A DNA stretch of 64,000 nucleotides from the NCBI GenBank assembly GCA_021613535.1, contig CP075495.1, forward strand, positions 7,936,001-8,000,000, given 5' to 3'. The notes beneath the pieces were generated by a model. That model was given only the letters and a program-made list of their open reading frames with translations. It was not told the DNA's origin and ran no database searches. Source of the DNA: Adineta vaga (Eukaryota > Rotifera). Positions 1-11,599 of the stretch are shown piece after piece; position 1 is the first letter of the stretch, and each line of letters begins with the position of its first letter. Made by a program: the position numbers and the translations under genes.

Positions 1-387
1 TTTCAAACCATATTTTTTATCGAGAAGCACACTAGTTTAAAAAGAAAATTGAATGAACAATCATAAATCGTATTTTGTTTTTCATACCGATGTTGTTGTT
101 GAAATTTCCATAATTTTGTATAGATATCAAATGTACGTCCAAAATAAGGTTGCCATTGTTTATGTCCATATTGTGGAAGATCTCTGTAAATAAATCTATG
201 CATCATAGTTTATCAATTCTTGAAAATATTACCTCAATCCATTGAATAATTGTTTCGATTTTTCTAATAGATGACCAAATTCTTGAACAATTTTTTCTTC
301 ATAATCTTCATTATGATTTTCATTAAATTGTTGTTGATCAGTCGGTGATGTATTTTTTTCTGTTGGCGTCATACCTGCTGCTGTCAT
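1..387 (-). CDS. SCAI: SCAI (suppressor of cancer cell invasion) homolog, 5' part, partial
   Basis: N-terminal part of SCAI, a nuclear cofactor that in vertebrates restrains MRTF/SRF transcription and acts in double-strand-break repair. Two exons are visible. Exon 1 starts at the ATG at 387-385 and ends near 230 with 'EFGHLLEKSKQLFNGLR'; exon 2 begins near 188 with 'DLPQYGHKQWQPYFGRTFD' and continues to 'YTKLWKFQQQHRYE', close to the vertebrate sequence. An in-frame stop lies upstream of the chosen ATG, which supports the start. The N-terminus is a Thr/Gln/Asn-rich extension. The gene runs off the left edge. It is tandem to RP2 with a 263-bp spacer. Confidence 0.85.
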
Positions 388-650
388 ACTTGTCTTATCA
401 TGAGGAAAAAGATGTTCTTTTCGTCAAAATCTATAAAATACAAAAAAAGACTCAAATAAATCGATTAATTAGAATGTTTTTGTTCACGTTTGCATTTATT
501 TCCATGATTAATCGCTTATTCGTTAGAGATATGGACGGAAAAATGAAATAACAACATAAATACAATTACAATATGAAGAAGCACACGGAAAGATTCAAAA
601 AAGAAAAATTGATTCTCTAAAGTTACAAATTCACAATAAGAATACGATAA

Positions 651-2238
651 TTAAGCAAACATTTGCATGCTGGCAAAATTATAAAATTTATCAAGCTGTT
701 CATTTGCATCATTCGCTGATTGACTTATAAAATCTAGAATTAGAAATTAAACATTTCTTTTTCCTTGAAAATAAGATTAAATGTTGAATCCTTACGAGGT
801 AAATTGGAATATTTTGTTGTAAGTAAAGTTCGTAAGGCTTGTTGACATAATTGTACACAATTTGTACCAGCAAATTCCAATCCGAGTACAGGACCTTTAT
901 TTACTAGTGAACTGTACGTTTTAATACCAGAAAATAAGCGTTCAGCACTCATTTCATTGATTGTATAAAATTTCGTCTGAACAAGTACAAGCTAAATTTA
1001 ACAAAAATGAATCTTATTATTCGATTATAGAAAGACGATTCATATACTTCAGATTGTTTGGTCATAGCGATTAATTCTCGAGCACAAGCACTAGCATTTG
1101 CATCATGAAATAATACAACTAAACAACGCTAAAATTTAATCAAGCAAATTTTTTGTTTTTCTTTCGCTACAATCAATTCGATTGATCTTACTTCTTCATT
1201 TCGATGACGATATAATTCTCCATACGTAAATGGTGTAACACTTGTTTCCATACTATCATTTATATTTAAATGACTACATGATGGATCAATTGGAATTGGT
1301 AAATGTTTAAATACATTCTCATTCTATTGCAAAACAAAATCAAACTATTGATTCAATACAAACTTCATAATCATACTTGATCAAGTAAACTGTAATTTTT
1401 TGAATCAGGAATTGAAGTAAAATCATGAATATTTCCCCAAGTATTATTCCATGGATTAATACCAGCTGAACTGTATTGTTCTAGAATTTCAATGAATATC
1501 TAAATAAATATATATCTATTCTTTTTTTGATTTATTTTTACCTGATAAATGTTGATAATTAAATGTTAAACATCCAAATTTGATATTGTGTGATGATTCA
1601 ATAATTGGTTGACTACCACAGGTTAAGTAAACATGTAGATCTCGACAATCTCGTGTACGAAATTGTTGACAGATTGTTGCTAATACACAATTTGTTGAAT
1701 CTCGAATGAAAATACTGAAAAAGAAAACATGTTTTTGATCAGATCTAATCGATATCTAAATATACCTTCCACGAACTGGACCAATAAAAATACGACAATT
1801 GGTACAATCATCAATTTGTATTTGACCAGTATGATCAAAAACATAAACAATACAATTCTATAGGAAAGAAATCAATCAATTGATAATCTAACGATTCGTC
1901 GCATTAACTCACGTCACAATTTTGTACTAGAAGACGAAAAAAAAAGTCTTTTTTTTTTAGAACAAAAACAAATGTGCAAAAGTTACCTATGAACTGTTGT
2001 CCATTGATTGAACCTGGTAACCGATAAACAGTTTGATCTTTCAATTTGTCAAGAATAAAATCTTCTTTTCTTATTGCTTGTCGATCTTCACGTTCCCTAA
2101 ATGAACAAAACTCTCTATATATATATACGGACATATTAAATATGCGCGATTATTCTACCAGGAAAATACTTGACGCGGTGTTTCTACAATATCAGCACTA
2201 GCCGAAGGACGCAAGAAATATGAGAATAAGCATCCCAT
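651..2238 (-). CDS. RP2: RP2/XRP2 homolog, ARL3 GTPase-activating protein
   Basis: RP2 is the GAP for ARL3 and helps deliver lipidated proteins to the cilium. The protein starts MGCLFSYF, the dual acylation (Gly2 myristoylation, Cys3 palmitoylation) signal of the family. A TBCC beta-helix follows, with '[10 protein letters not shown]', '[14 protein letters not shown]', '[10 protein letters not shown]' and '[14 protein letters not shown]'. The conserved QxxxRxxR-type strand carries the GAP arginine. The C-terminal NDPK-like half has '[12 protein letters not shown]' and ends '[12 protein letters not shown]', matching the vertebrate end. At least seven exons with 50-65 bp introns. One exon (1913-1926) is only 14 nt and is needed for the reading 'FIVQNCDNC'. 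Head to head with SSNA1. Confidence 0.93.
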
Positions 2239-2539
2239 ATTTGACAGCAATGTCCAAATCAATACAAAAATGGAACGAGAGGATAGTTTTTCTTTTTCTT
2301 CCTGTTGTTTACGCTCTCATGTCATCGTCGATCAAGAGATCTGCTTTTCGTCCATAGTTTACCCAATGCATTCCATTCTTCCATTGCTTAACTAACTTAT
2401 TGGAATGCAGAGAAAGAGAAGAGAGGACGAATGTCTGTATCGCCATGGCACTCTTCTCTTCTGGCATAACAGACAGTTGTTCGATTCGATGATAAGAATT
2501 GAATGTTTTATTCTTTCTGATACAATCAATCATTAGATC
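2239..2539. promoter_or_regulatory. Shared RP2/SSNA1 divergent promoter region
   Basis: This 301-bp spacer separates the start codons of two cilium/basal-body genes. At 2439-2452 there is an imperfect X-box-like inverted repeat around CGCCATGGCA; the first half fits RYYNYY and the second half fits RRNRAC at four of six positions. No convincing TATA box. A minus-strand open frame across the spacer is not supported by similarity. Confidence 0.45.
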
Positions 2540-2991
2540 ATGTCTCAACAAGGTGCTGCTTTACAAAATTATAACAATGAATTAGTTAAATGTATGGTTT
2601 TTCTATTGATTTTTCATTATGTACACAAGAGAGTTTTCTTTGTATTTAGGTATTGAAGATTTATGTGGAAAACGTGATGAATTACAACGACAAATTTTAA
2701 TTGAAGAAGAAGATAAACATAAAATCGAAAATGATATACGTTTAGCAAGTGAAAAACTTGCAAGAATCAATGAAAATCTTGCTAAAAAAGTAACTGCACG
2801 AACTGAATTCGATCGAACAATCAGTGAAACAGAAGCTGCTTATATGAAAATTCTTGAAAGTTCACAAACATTGCTCAATGTAATTCCAATCTTTTTCTTC
2901 TTCATAATTTTTCAATGACTTATTTATTTGTTTTTTTGTTCAGGTACTCAAACGTGAATCACATTCACTTCGTACTAAAGTTGACGATTAG
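2540..2991 (+). CDS. SSNA1: SSNA1 (NA14) microtubule-remodelling coiled-coil protein
   Basis: SSNA1 is a short coiled-coil protein of centrioles and basal bodies that self-assembles and induces microtubule branching. Three exons join to [18 protein letters not shown], then '[15 protein letters not shown]', '[13 protein letters not shown]', '[20 protein letters not shown]' and '[12 protein letters not shown]', nearly collinear with the human protein. About 108 residues against about 119 in human; the tail after VDD is shorter. The ATG is fixed by the conserved M(S/T)[16 protein letters not shown] start. Donor at GTATGG after 2594 and acceptor before 2650. Tail to tail with the lipocalin gene, 77 bp apart. 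Confidence 0.95.
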
Positions 2992-3068
2992 TGTCATACT
3001 TTATATATTTACTTCCATATATAAAAATTAAGTCATTTTTCTTTCTTTACTTTTCTTGTCAGACACAT

Positions 3069-3755
3069 TTATTTGTATATTAGAAATAAATATAAAATAA
3101 ATACAATCAAACAAAAATGTATTTCGATCGAACTAAATCGAAATCTAAAAGCTGAATTTGTATAACATGATTTAATTCCATGTGAAATTTTTTCTAAACT
3201 AGTTGAATTGATACATAATGTCTTTTCAACATATTCCTCAAGTTCTTTCAAATATTCATCAGATAAAATTGTTGTACGACTAAATATCCATAAAATTCGA
3301 TCTGCACATTGATGTTCAACTAGATAATTTACTGACATGCAGCTATAAATCAATGCATAATGTTCATAATCCGTTTTTAAAATATAATATGGCCAATTTA
3401 ATGTTGTAGTATTGTTTAAATCTTTCTTTTCAAGAATCATCTTAGCACTTGAGTTTATATTTAATAACCATGGACCAAATGAAAAACATCGTTCTTCATG
3501 AATGAATCGTGCTCTACCACGTGCAAGAATAGATTCACTTGAATTTTGATCTAATTCAAATGATTGAGTAAAATCGTGCACTTCATCGAATTCATTTTCG
3601 ATAGCATTTGAAAATCCTTCAATTTCATACCATATACCAAGAAAATGATGAATACTAAAATTTGATTGAATTGATAAATTTGCAAATCTTGGTATCGTAC
3701 ATGTTGTTGAATAATGAATAAGAAGAAAAACTTCTATCATCCAAATTTTATACAT
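3069..3755 (-). CDS. Lipocalin family protein (apolipoprotein D/Lazarillo-like), secreted or membrane anchored
   Basis: Single-exon 228-residue protein. Residues 1-20 form a signal peptide. The lipocalin first motif is seen as 'HHFLGIWYEIEGF' (GxW) near residues 37-49. Several cysteines (CTIP, ERCFSF, YSCMS, HQCADR, LCINS, SCYTN) could give lipocalin disulfides, and there are several N-x-S/T sites. The last 20 residues (IHFCLIVFILYLFLIYK) are strongly hydrophobic after a Ser/Phe stretch, so the protein may be GPI anchored as Lazarillo is, or have a C-terminal membrane helix. Ligand unknown. Lipocalins transport small hydrophobic molecules. Confidence 0.8.
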   Translation of the reverse strand: MYKIWMIEVFLLIHYSTTCTIPRFANLSIQSNFSIHHFLGIWYEIEGFSNAIENEFDEVHDFTQSFELDQNSSESILARGRARFIHEERCFSFGPWLLNINSSAKMILEKKDLNNTTTLNWPYYILKTDYEHYALIYSCMSVNYLVEHQCADRILWIFSRTTILSDEYLKELEEYVEKTLCINSTSLEKISHGIKSCYTNSAFRFRFSSIEIHFCLIVFILYLFLIYK

Positions 3756-4755
3756 ATCAATCGATCGTTTTATTTCTACACTTATCTCGTCAGAAATATA
3801 CTGATGTAAAACAATCCTATGTCATCAATCTTATATACAAAACGAAGTGTGAAAAAAAAAGAAGAAATCAGTAGATAAACCAATCGAACATAGTTCGTTT
3901 TTGTGTACTTATTTTCGAAGTATATTAGTATACATACAGTAGTGGAAAAAATAAGCTGTCGAAGAACTTTTTCTTTCTTGATGGATGTCCTAATTTCTAC
4001 CTAGTATTTCAAGGCAAAAGAGATCGACAATTTTTCCTATTTCAAGATATCAGTTCATTGATAGATTTTACTACGTACGAAAATTGAGGTCTATTTACGA
4101 AAACATGCGAATTTTTCAAAAAAAAGAGAAGATTTCTATTCAATTTTCAATTATTGATTAAAGTTTATCCTTCAATGTCTAATGACAGATATTGTCATTC
4201 AAACAAAATTTTCTTTTCTAAGACACAAGATCAAATTACATATCAATCTTTCCTAACAAGATCGAACAGATCAAATAACTTTCATTCTTTTCTTTTTCAA
4301 TAGATTAATATTAAAAAAAAAAAAAAAAAGAAAAGACGATTCAATTTATAGGTAAAGTGTCAAATACCGATTTTTCACTTTCTTTTTTCTCTTGTTAAAG
4401 ACCTTTAAAAAAACAATTAACTATAACGAAACTATTCAATAAGAAAAGAAAACAAATGAACAAAAGAAACGTCGAAATAAACAACCTTCGCACACATGAA
4501 CTATACTGCTCAAAAATGGAGAAAGACAATATGTACGAGATTGCGAACAAACCGCATTAGATGATAGATACTTGTTAGAAACAAAAAGTAACAAATAGAT
4601 ACAATGTGTGATGTACACGTAGAACATCGATTCACACCATATATAAACAAGAACAATAAGAGACAACACATATACAGGCAAAAATACTTAAGAAAGAAGA
4701 CAAAGAAATGATTAAATTTGTTTGTTTTGTACAATATTTATAAAAATTTTCATAA
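3756..4755. other. Intergenic, no gene seen
   Basis: Upstream of the lipocalin gene and downstream of the coiled-coil gene. AT-rich with a poly(A) tract near 4313-4329. The minus-strand frames at 4436-4734 are low-complexity Cys/Phe/Leu-rich translations without recognisable similarity; I do not call them. Confidence 0.6.
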
Positions 4756-6293
4756 TCATTTATTAATATTCTTACTGAGTTTTAATTTTTCATAGACATT
4801 AGCAAACAAATCGTTGTAATTGGTTGGTTCATAGGATGATTTGATATTGATTTTTTTATTTTCAAATAAAACTTCATCATATAATGAAACATCATGTTCA
4901 GGCGTTGAATAGATATTGGATTGAAGTGAAGTTACAGAATATTCATTCGATTGTTTTTCAACTAATTTTTTGTAATGATTTAATTCATTTTGAAGTGAAT
5001 CAATATCATCCCGATGTTGTCGTTCAAGTTGTGTCATATGATTGATGAGATATTGTTTGTCTTGTTCAGATTGATGAAGTTTATCATTCAAATTTGAACA
5101 TTCCGATGTTAAAGATTTAATACGTAATTTCAGTTCAGTAAGATGTGTTTTAAAAATCGAAGTGGATGAAACATCAAAAATATTCGATGATGGTGATGAT
5201 GAATTCTGTGTTGAATTAATATGAATTGATTGAGAATATCGTCGTGATCGTGATTTTGATGGTGTAATTGATGGTGATGTTTGAACAGGAGAAGGGATTG
5301 ATTTGGGAAAAAATTGAGTAGAAAATTGTTTTAAACGAAATCTTTCATATTCATGTTCAATTTCAAGACATTGTTTACGTGTTTTGTCACATAGATCAGA
5401 CAATCTAAAGATAATATAATTATAGGTATAATCTATAAATAATGATTTCATTTTCTTAACTATCAATGTCTCTGTTTTGAACTAGTCGAGAATAAGATAC
5501 GATGGTCAGATATAGACAATATGAATCTATATGATAAAAATATGTCTTTGTATGTCTATATACATCTTCTCTTAGTCTTATGGTTGAATGAATTTCTTTA
5601 TAGAAAAGAACTTACTCTTTAACACGTTGTCGTTCTCGTTCATTATCGCGACGTTGTTGAGCAAGTTCTCGCTCCAGATCGAAATTTGTTGCATCCAATA
5701 TTTCCGTTTGTTTGCATTTAGTGTCAAGTTGTTCACGAGTTGATTCAAGTTTAGTATGTAATAACTAAAACCATAATATAGTTATGTGTTAATCCTTCAT
5801 ATGAAAAGAAACGAGATCTATACATATATGTCTATCTATTTATATCGTTATTTAAAATCGATTAAAATAAGAAAATGATCAGATTGTGTAATGTTTATTC
5901 TAATCTTCTTACTTTTATATCGCACTGTTCATCATCGATTTGTTTTTGTAAAACGCCAATATAAGTTTGTAATTCTTGATTTCGTTCAAGTAAACATCGA
6001 CCAAGTTCAGCAGCTAATTGAAGATCTAGAATAGTGTCAAGTATGAATAATGATAGAGTTAAATTTCTTTTGAAAAATTTCAGACCTTTGTCATAATCAT
6101 CGGAAGTTGAAATGGTTGATGTTGCAGTTGTTGTTGTTGTTGTTGTCGTCGCTGTTTTCGAAGATGACGATAGAGATGTATTGTTAAGATCGAATTCGGC
6201 ACCATCCATGACTGATAAAAGCATTATAGAAGCTTGAACATGACGATTAACCTGAAATAAGTGACGTTTTTGTGGTGGCATTGGTGAAACCAT
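4756..6293 (-). CDS. CC1-box coiled-coil protein, CDR2/BICD-related dynein adaptor-like
   Basis: Four exons. Exon 1 (start 6293) encodes a Ser/Thr-rich leader with a poly-Thr run. It is spliced over a 60-bp intron (about 6024-6083) to 'DLQLAAELGRCLLERNQEL', the AAxxG CC1 box shared by CDR2, BICD/BICDR, HAP1 and TRAK proteins, which binds dynein light intermediate chain. Long coiled coil follows through 'TREQLDTKCKQTEILDAT' and 'LERELAQQRRDNERERQRVK'. The last exon has a Ser/Pro-rich linker, a second coiled coil, and near the C-terminus 'DVSLYDEVLFENK', somewhat like the Spindly box that contacts dynactin. The family is clear from the CC1 box; the choice between CDR2 and BICDR is not settled. 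Confidence 0.7.
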
Positions 6294-9200
6294 GATCTTT
6301 CTCGCTTCGTTATTTATTCTAATTATTTATCGAACTCAATTGAGCATGTTTCGAAAAAGAAAGCGAACGACGAAAAAAGAAGAGTCTGTCGAATATATGT
6401 GGTAGGAAGCAAGAGAGAAAGAGACAGAAGAAGGAGAATGAAAAGAAATACTCTGTATACTTCTTGTTCATTTTTTTCGCTCGATTTTTTTATTTTATTT
6501 GAAGGATTGAAGGTGGAGACTAATTAGAACAATGTACTCAAATCTACTACATTAACCAGTGAGACGTGCTTCGAAAAAGAAGAACAAGAGAATAGAAGTA
6601 ATTTATGAACAAATAATCGAATCATCTTCATTCACCCTTTCTTTGTTTCTTACTTGATTTGATTTGATTTATATATGTATGTGTACGAACAATATAATGG
6701 TGAATGAGTTTATATACCATCAATTCTTCTCTTTTTTTCCTTATAGTTTAGATACATATAGGCATGTGTGTATACTGTTTTCCTTTCCTTTCTTCCGACC
6801 GCTTAGTTCTAGATGAGAGATAAGTATTCTATATATGTGTCATTTTCAGCAAGAAAAAAACCAAGAAAATCATTGGTAGTAACAGAAACGATAAGGACAA
6901 ACGACGGATACAGACCATTATTGTCGTCGCTGGCACTGTCGTCTCATATAATACATATAAACATCGCAGAAAAGGAAAAGAAAGAAGAGAACGAAAGAGA
7001 GAGAGAAAGAGTAAGGAAGAAAGATAAGCTAAGGGCCTACTATCTATATTGTCGTTTACTCAAAGATTATATAGGCCTTATAACCGTGCGTATAAACAGC
7101 TGTATATATGTATGTAAGATGAATCGAAAAGATGTATGTGTTCAAACATAAAGTTTCATTGTATACCTTTTTTGTTCATAAAGGTGTCAGATCAATATCA
7201 TCAATTTTTCTCCCCCCCTCTCTCTCTCTCTGTGCCTTCGTTTGCTTCTTCTTCTCATTTTTTACATAATAGCTTCTATAACGATTAATGCGACTGCTTC
7301 TTGCTGACACAATTTAGTCAGTATGTGCTTTGCTTCGAGTTACACCACTATGATCGGTCGACCTCGAACACTGCATACGATAAGACGATGTTATATTTAT
7401 TTTTATTATATGTCGTCGTTAGCATCTTTTTGCCTTCCTTGTTCTTGTCCATCTGAAATTGATGAATTGACTAACACCATTTTGTAATGTTGTATACATA
7501 TAATCTTATTTAAACTCTAGTAATTGTTGATTTTTCATCTATTTCGTATATCTACACATTACATATCATTAACAATTTGTTCTTTTTTTTTCTTCTTACT
7601 CGAATAAAACTAAATCCTTGACATCTCTCACATTCATTTCATTGATCGGAAGAGAACGAGAAAAGAAAGTAATACCTTCTTAGATCATGTCTTCGTAAAT
7701 TTCTTTCAGCTTATCAAAGAAATCCAATAATTGTTCATATATATATATATACATATACATGTATTTATCAAATATGAAAGTCAAATACTTACAGAACTAC
7801 AATTTGAAGAGAAATGATCATTTTTAATCGTCCAAGTAGACATCGTATGAATTTTTTCGTACACTGAATATAAATAACTGACGAAATGGTTCGTCGCAAT
7901 GATCCTTTTGTACATGATCATAATACTTGGTATTATTTTATGACGTCATATAATGAAAGCATATTTTTATATGCCTTTACTTGTTTCTTTGGGTATATAA
8001 TTGTCTTTGATACATTATTCAAGTATCTTATCTTTGAAATTTTCGTTCGTCTTTTAGTTTCATAATATTTCAATCAAATCAATTGAGATAATGTACATGT
8101 CAGATTTCATTACAATATTTCATTATTTTCTATCATACGATCATTATATTTTTGACAGAAAATAATTTGAAACTATGTCATACTTTTTGTAACAAGAGAG
8201 TATATAACTATGCAAATATCTATAGAATATTTTACTGATCAGTATATCTTTCAAGTGAATTACGCTTATCTGTTGATAAATAAATATGACTGCAGTCAAG
8301 ATATGTTGAGGGTCATAATTGTATAATTTCGGTTCATGTAGGTATTTCGAAGAAAAAACATGAAGAAGATGTCTGACAGAGAAGATCATTATATGATTTC
8401 TTTTACTATGTATATATTTGATTATTTACTTATTTATCACGTCCAGTAATATATGGCTTACTGCTAGATGATAATGTCCTCTTAATCTCACTCAATGGAA
8501 ATTTTATTAGCTATCACTTTTAACTTTGAAATAGTAGTACATTTGTTTTTCTGCTTAATGATGAACCAATTGCTCAACTATGTCAGAAAAACGAAACGAA
8601 TACATATGAAAATAAATTCGATATGATGTAATGTAAAGTAATACTTGATGCGATTGAGGAAGTCTCAAAGGCTGTATATAGGATACACACAGATGTATCA
8701 TTGTCTGCTTCGACCAACTTAACTTTAATCGTACAATTCAACGTAGATAAATTACCAGATGTAAAAAAAAAGTATATGATAACGGAAGTATAAAAAAAGT
8801 TAGTTCATATAGTTATGTATGATATTGTTGGTTGCCAAACAATCGATTAATCTTGACTCGTCATGTTGTTTTTTGTCTACTTACATATTGATTCATTCTA
8901 TTCTTATTATTTATGCGCACTTTTCAAGGTTAGTTGACGAGAGAATTTATATCAAATGATATTAAGTTATTTTATAATTGCACGATGAGTGTCCCGTTTT
9001 CATGTTACTCTTTTTTAATACAAAAAATATTTGATGGAATCTTGATTTTGTTGTCGTATTGCTCTATTAAAACACTTGCTTTTCGTTCTGTTTTTGTCAT
9101 ATCAGTTGTTATTTCTGTTTGGCAAAGAAACCTTGCCACCAACGCCCATATATACGTCAGCTAAAAAGAAAAAGTTCGATAAGAAGGCAGAGATAGATAT

Positions 9201-9314
9201 GAATCAGCATTGTCGTCAACACAACATTTAAATAGGCGTTCTCTTTTTTTTTAAATAATAGTAGTTACATAAGCGTCAACTGATACACAACAAAAATACA
9301 CACTAAGCTTCGTT
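6294..9314. other. 3-kb intergenic region, mostly unexplained
   Basis: Between the coiled-coil gene and annexin. It holds purine-rich stretches near 6990-7020, a pyrimidine tract (C/T) at about 7211-7232, a short (TA)n at 7737-7751 and one small membrane-protein-like ORF at 7886-8065 listed separately. The frames at 6813-7151, 8144-8389 and 8934-9164 have biased composition and no similarity I recognise. Confidence 0.5.
7886..8065 (+). CDS. Possible 59-residue membrane microprotein
   Basis: ATG-initiated ORF starting MVRRNDPFVHDHNTW and then largely hydrophobic ('IFLYAFTCFFGYIIVF', 'YLIFEIFVRLLVS'). One or two membrane segments could form. No family recognised. It is isolated in a 3-kb gap and could be a chance ORF; an AT-rich genome favours hydrophobic chance frames. 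Confidence 0.2.
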   Translation: MVRRNDPFVHDHNTWYYFMTSYNESIFLYAFTCFFGYIIVFDTLFKYLIFEIFVRLLVS

Positions 9315-11368
9315 ATGAGCAACTATCCTTATGGAAATCCAGGTGGTGGTTATCCATCATCCTATGGCATGGGTAACAGTGGATATCCAAATTATCCACC
9401 GAATAATGGTTACCAATCAGTACCACCACCATTACCAATGTATGGTGATAATCAATCTTGTGCATCCTTTTATGGTGCACCAGCACCTCCTATGCCTGGT
9501 AACAATAACTATTCAACACCATCTTACGGTGCAAATCAAATTCCAGGCAACTCATTTGGATATGGTGGTGGTAGTAATTACCCACCGCCAGTACAACAAC
9601 AGCAATATGGAGGTAGATAAAAATAAACGATTGAAAATGAGCCATGTACATATGTTTTAGGCTATGGAAATTCACAATATCAAACACCCTATCCTCCAGA
9701 TATGTCATCATCATCTGGTGGATTATATCCAAATATATCAATGCCAACTCCTTCATCTAATTATGCTGTAAGATTGAATATTTTTCTAGAAATTATCTAG
9801 TGCTTTCTTAGGGAAGTGGCCCAGCTCCTTCATATAACTCCTATCCTTCACAGCCATCAGTTTATTCACAAGAACCACCATCTGTTGTACTTGCTAGTTT
9901 GGAACAATATCAAGGTACAATTTTTTCAGCACCAAACTTCCATGCAGAAGCTGATTGTCAAGCATTATCTGCAGCAATGAAGGGTGCAGGTAAATGAGAA
10001 AGAAAATAATAATAGTATGTATTGATTATTTATTTATAATCGTTTATTATTTTAAGGTACGAATGAACGTGCTCTGATCGATATTATTACTAATCGATCA
10101 AATGCACAACGTCAACAAATAAAACTACAGTATAAATCAATGTATGGTGTGGTATGTTTATTACGAAGACAAGATGATTCAATTGGAAGTATACTTTTCT
10201 TTTATATTCCATTTAGGATTTAGTTAAACAATTAGGTGGAGAATTAAGTGGACATTTTAAAGAAACGATAACTGCTTTATTTGATTCACCAGCAAATTTT
10301 GATGCATGGTCAATACATGAAGCTTTAAACGTTCGTATTATTATCACAAATATGTACTGATCTATATTACGCTTCTTCTTCTTCTTCTTACAGAGAAATA
10401 AGGAAGGTACACTACGTGAAATTCTACTTACAAGAACAAATAGTGAAATACAAGGAATTGTTGATGCATATAGACGATGTAAAGCATTTTTATCTTGATG
10501 TTTTAATCATTCATATTTTAATGACATTTGTAGTATATAAAAAGGAATTAGAAAAAGAAATTAGTAATCGTGTACGTGGTACTGATTTTAAACGAATACT
10601 GGTTTCAGCTGTACAGGTATATGAATTTCTTAAATTATTCATCGATTATTATTATATATTCGTTTAAGGCCAATCGTGAAGAATTGAGTCCAGGTCAAAT
10701 TCAACAAGCACGTCAATCGGGTATTGAAAGTATTCTTGATCGGTAATGATTTTAACAGTTGAACAAAAGTTGTTTCAAAATTCGTTCGTCTTCTCTTCTT
10801 AGTAATCGTGCTCGTCAAGATGCCGATGATTTATACAAAGCTGGTGCTGGTAAATGGGGAACAGATGAGCGAACATTTAATGCTATTTTTTCACAACGTT
10901 CATACTATCAACTTCGTGCTGTCTTCGAAGAATATCAGAAAGTAAAGTTATTACATAAGAAAATTCAGATAGATTATCAGTTTATTCTAACTTCTTTTCC
11001 TATTGAAATAGAAACATCGACAAGATATTGCTCAAGTAATTCGATCAGAATTTTCTGGTGATGCTAAAGATGCTTATCTTGTTCTTATCACATGTATTCG
11101 AGATCGACCAACATATTTTGCTGAACGTATTCATCATGCTATACAAGGTTTAGGAACAAAAGATTCAACACTTATTCGTGTAATTGTCACACGATCTGAG
11201 GTAAAATATTGATAAGCAGAAGAACTAATGACGATTTATTTATAATAGATCGATCTTGTCCAAGTAAAACAACGATATCAACAAATGTATAATCGTTCAT
11301 TAGGTCAAGATGTAAGTGGAGATACATCAGGTGATTATAAACGTATTCTTTTATCTATTGTAAAATAA
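9315..11368 (+). CDS. Annexin with Gly/Pro/Tyr-rich N-terminal tail (ANXA7/A11-like layout)
   Basis: Calcium-dependent phospholipid-binding protein. The first exons encode about 170 residues rich in Gly, Pro, Tyr, Ser and Gln ('[14 protein letters not shown]', '[15 protein letters not shown]'), resembling annexin A7/A11 tails that drive condensates and ALG-2 binding. Four annexin repeats follow. Repeat 1 has the type II calcium loop '[15 protein letters not shown]'. Repeat 2 has '[15 protein letters not shown]', where the GxGT loop is lost. Repeat 3 has '[13 protein letters not shown]' and repeat 4 '[15 protein letters not shown]', both intact. About nine exons with introns near 50-70 bp. The stop is in 'LLSIVK' then TAA at 11366-11368; a (TG)n run follows at about 11389. 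Confidence 0.92.
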
Positions 11369-11599
11369 GATTAACATTTTCTATGTATGTGTGTGTGTGT
11401 GTGTGTCAAAAAACAATACTTCTCTTCGAAATGTATCCCGATGATTCCTAATTTCAATTAAGATTTCTGTTCATGCATTGTATAAATAAAATAATATAAT
11501 AGAAAGATTGATCTCAATTTATTCCTTTTAAAGAAAAACTTGAATCAGTATCATAGAAGTAGATGTTATTTATCAATGATATTCTATCGTATTATTGCA

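Noticed and set aside
2309-2551. Minus-strand 80-codon frame across the RP2/SSNA1 spacer
   Set aside because: It overlaps the SSNA1 start and has no similarity; the spacer is better explained as a promoter.
4436-4734. Two overlapping minus frames rich in Cys, Phe and Tyr
   Set aside because: Low-complexity translation of AT-rich spacer, mutually overlapping, no splice or similarity support.
7681-7843. Possible tiny two-exon minus gene starting MSTWTIKNDHF with tail LKEIYEDMI
   Set aside because: Depends on one weak acceptor (GATAAG) and yields only 26 residues of unknown type.
9331-9756. Met/His-rich frames on both strands over the annexin tail
   Set aside because: Shadows of the repetitive Gly/Pro/Tyr codons in the real annexin frame.
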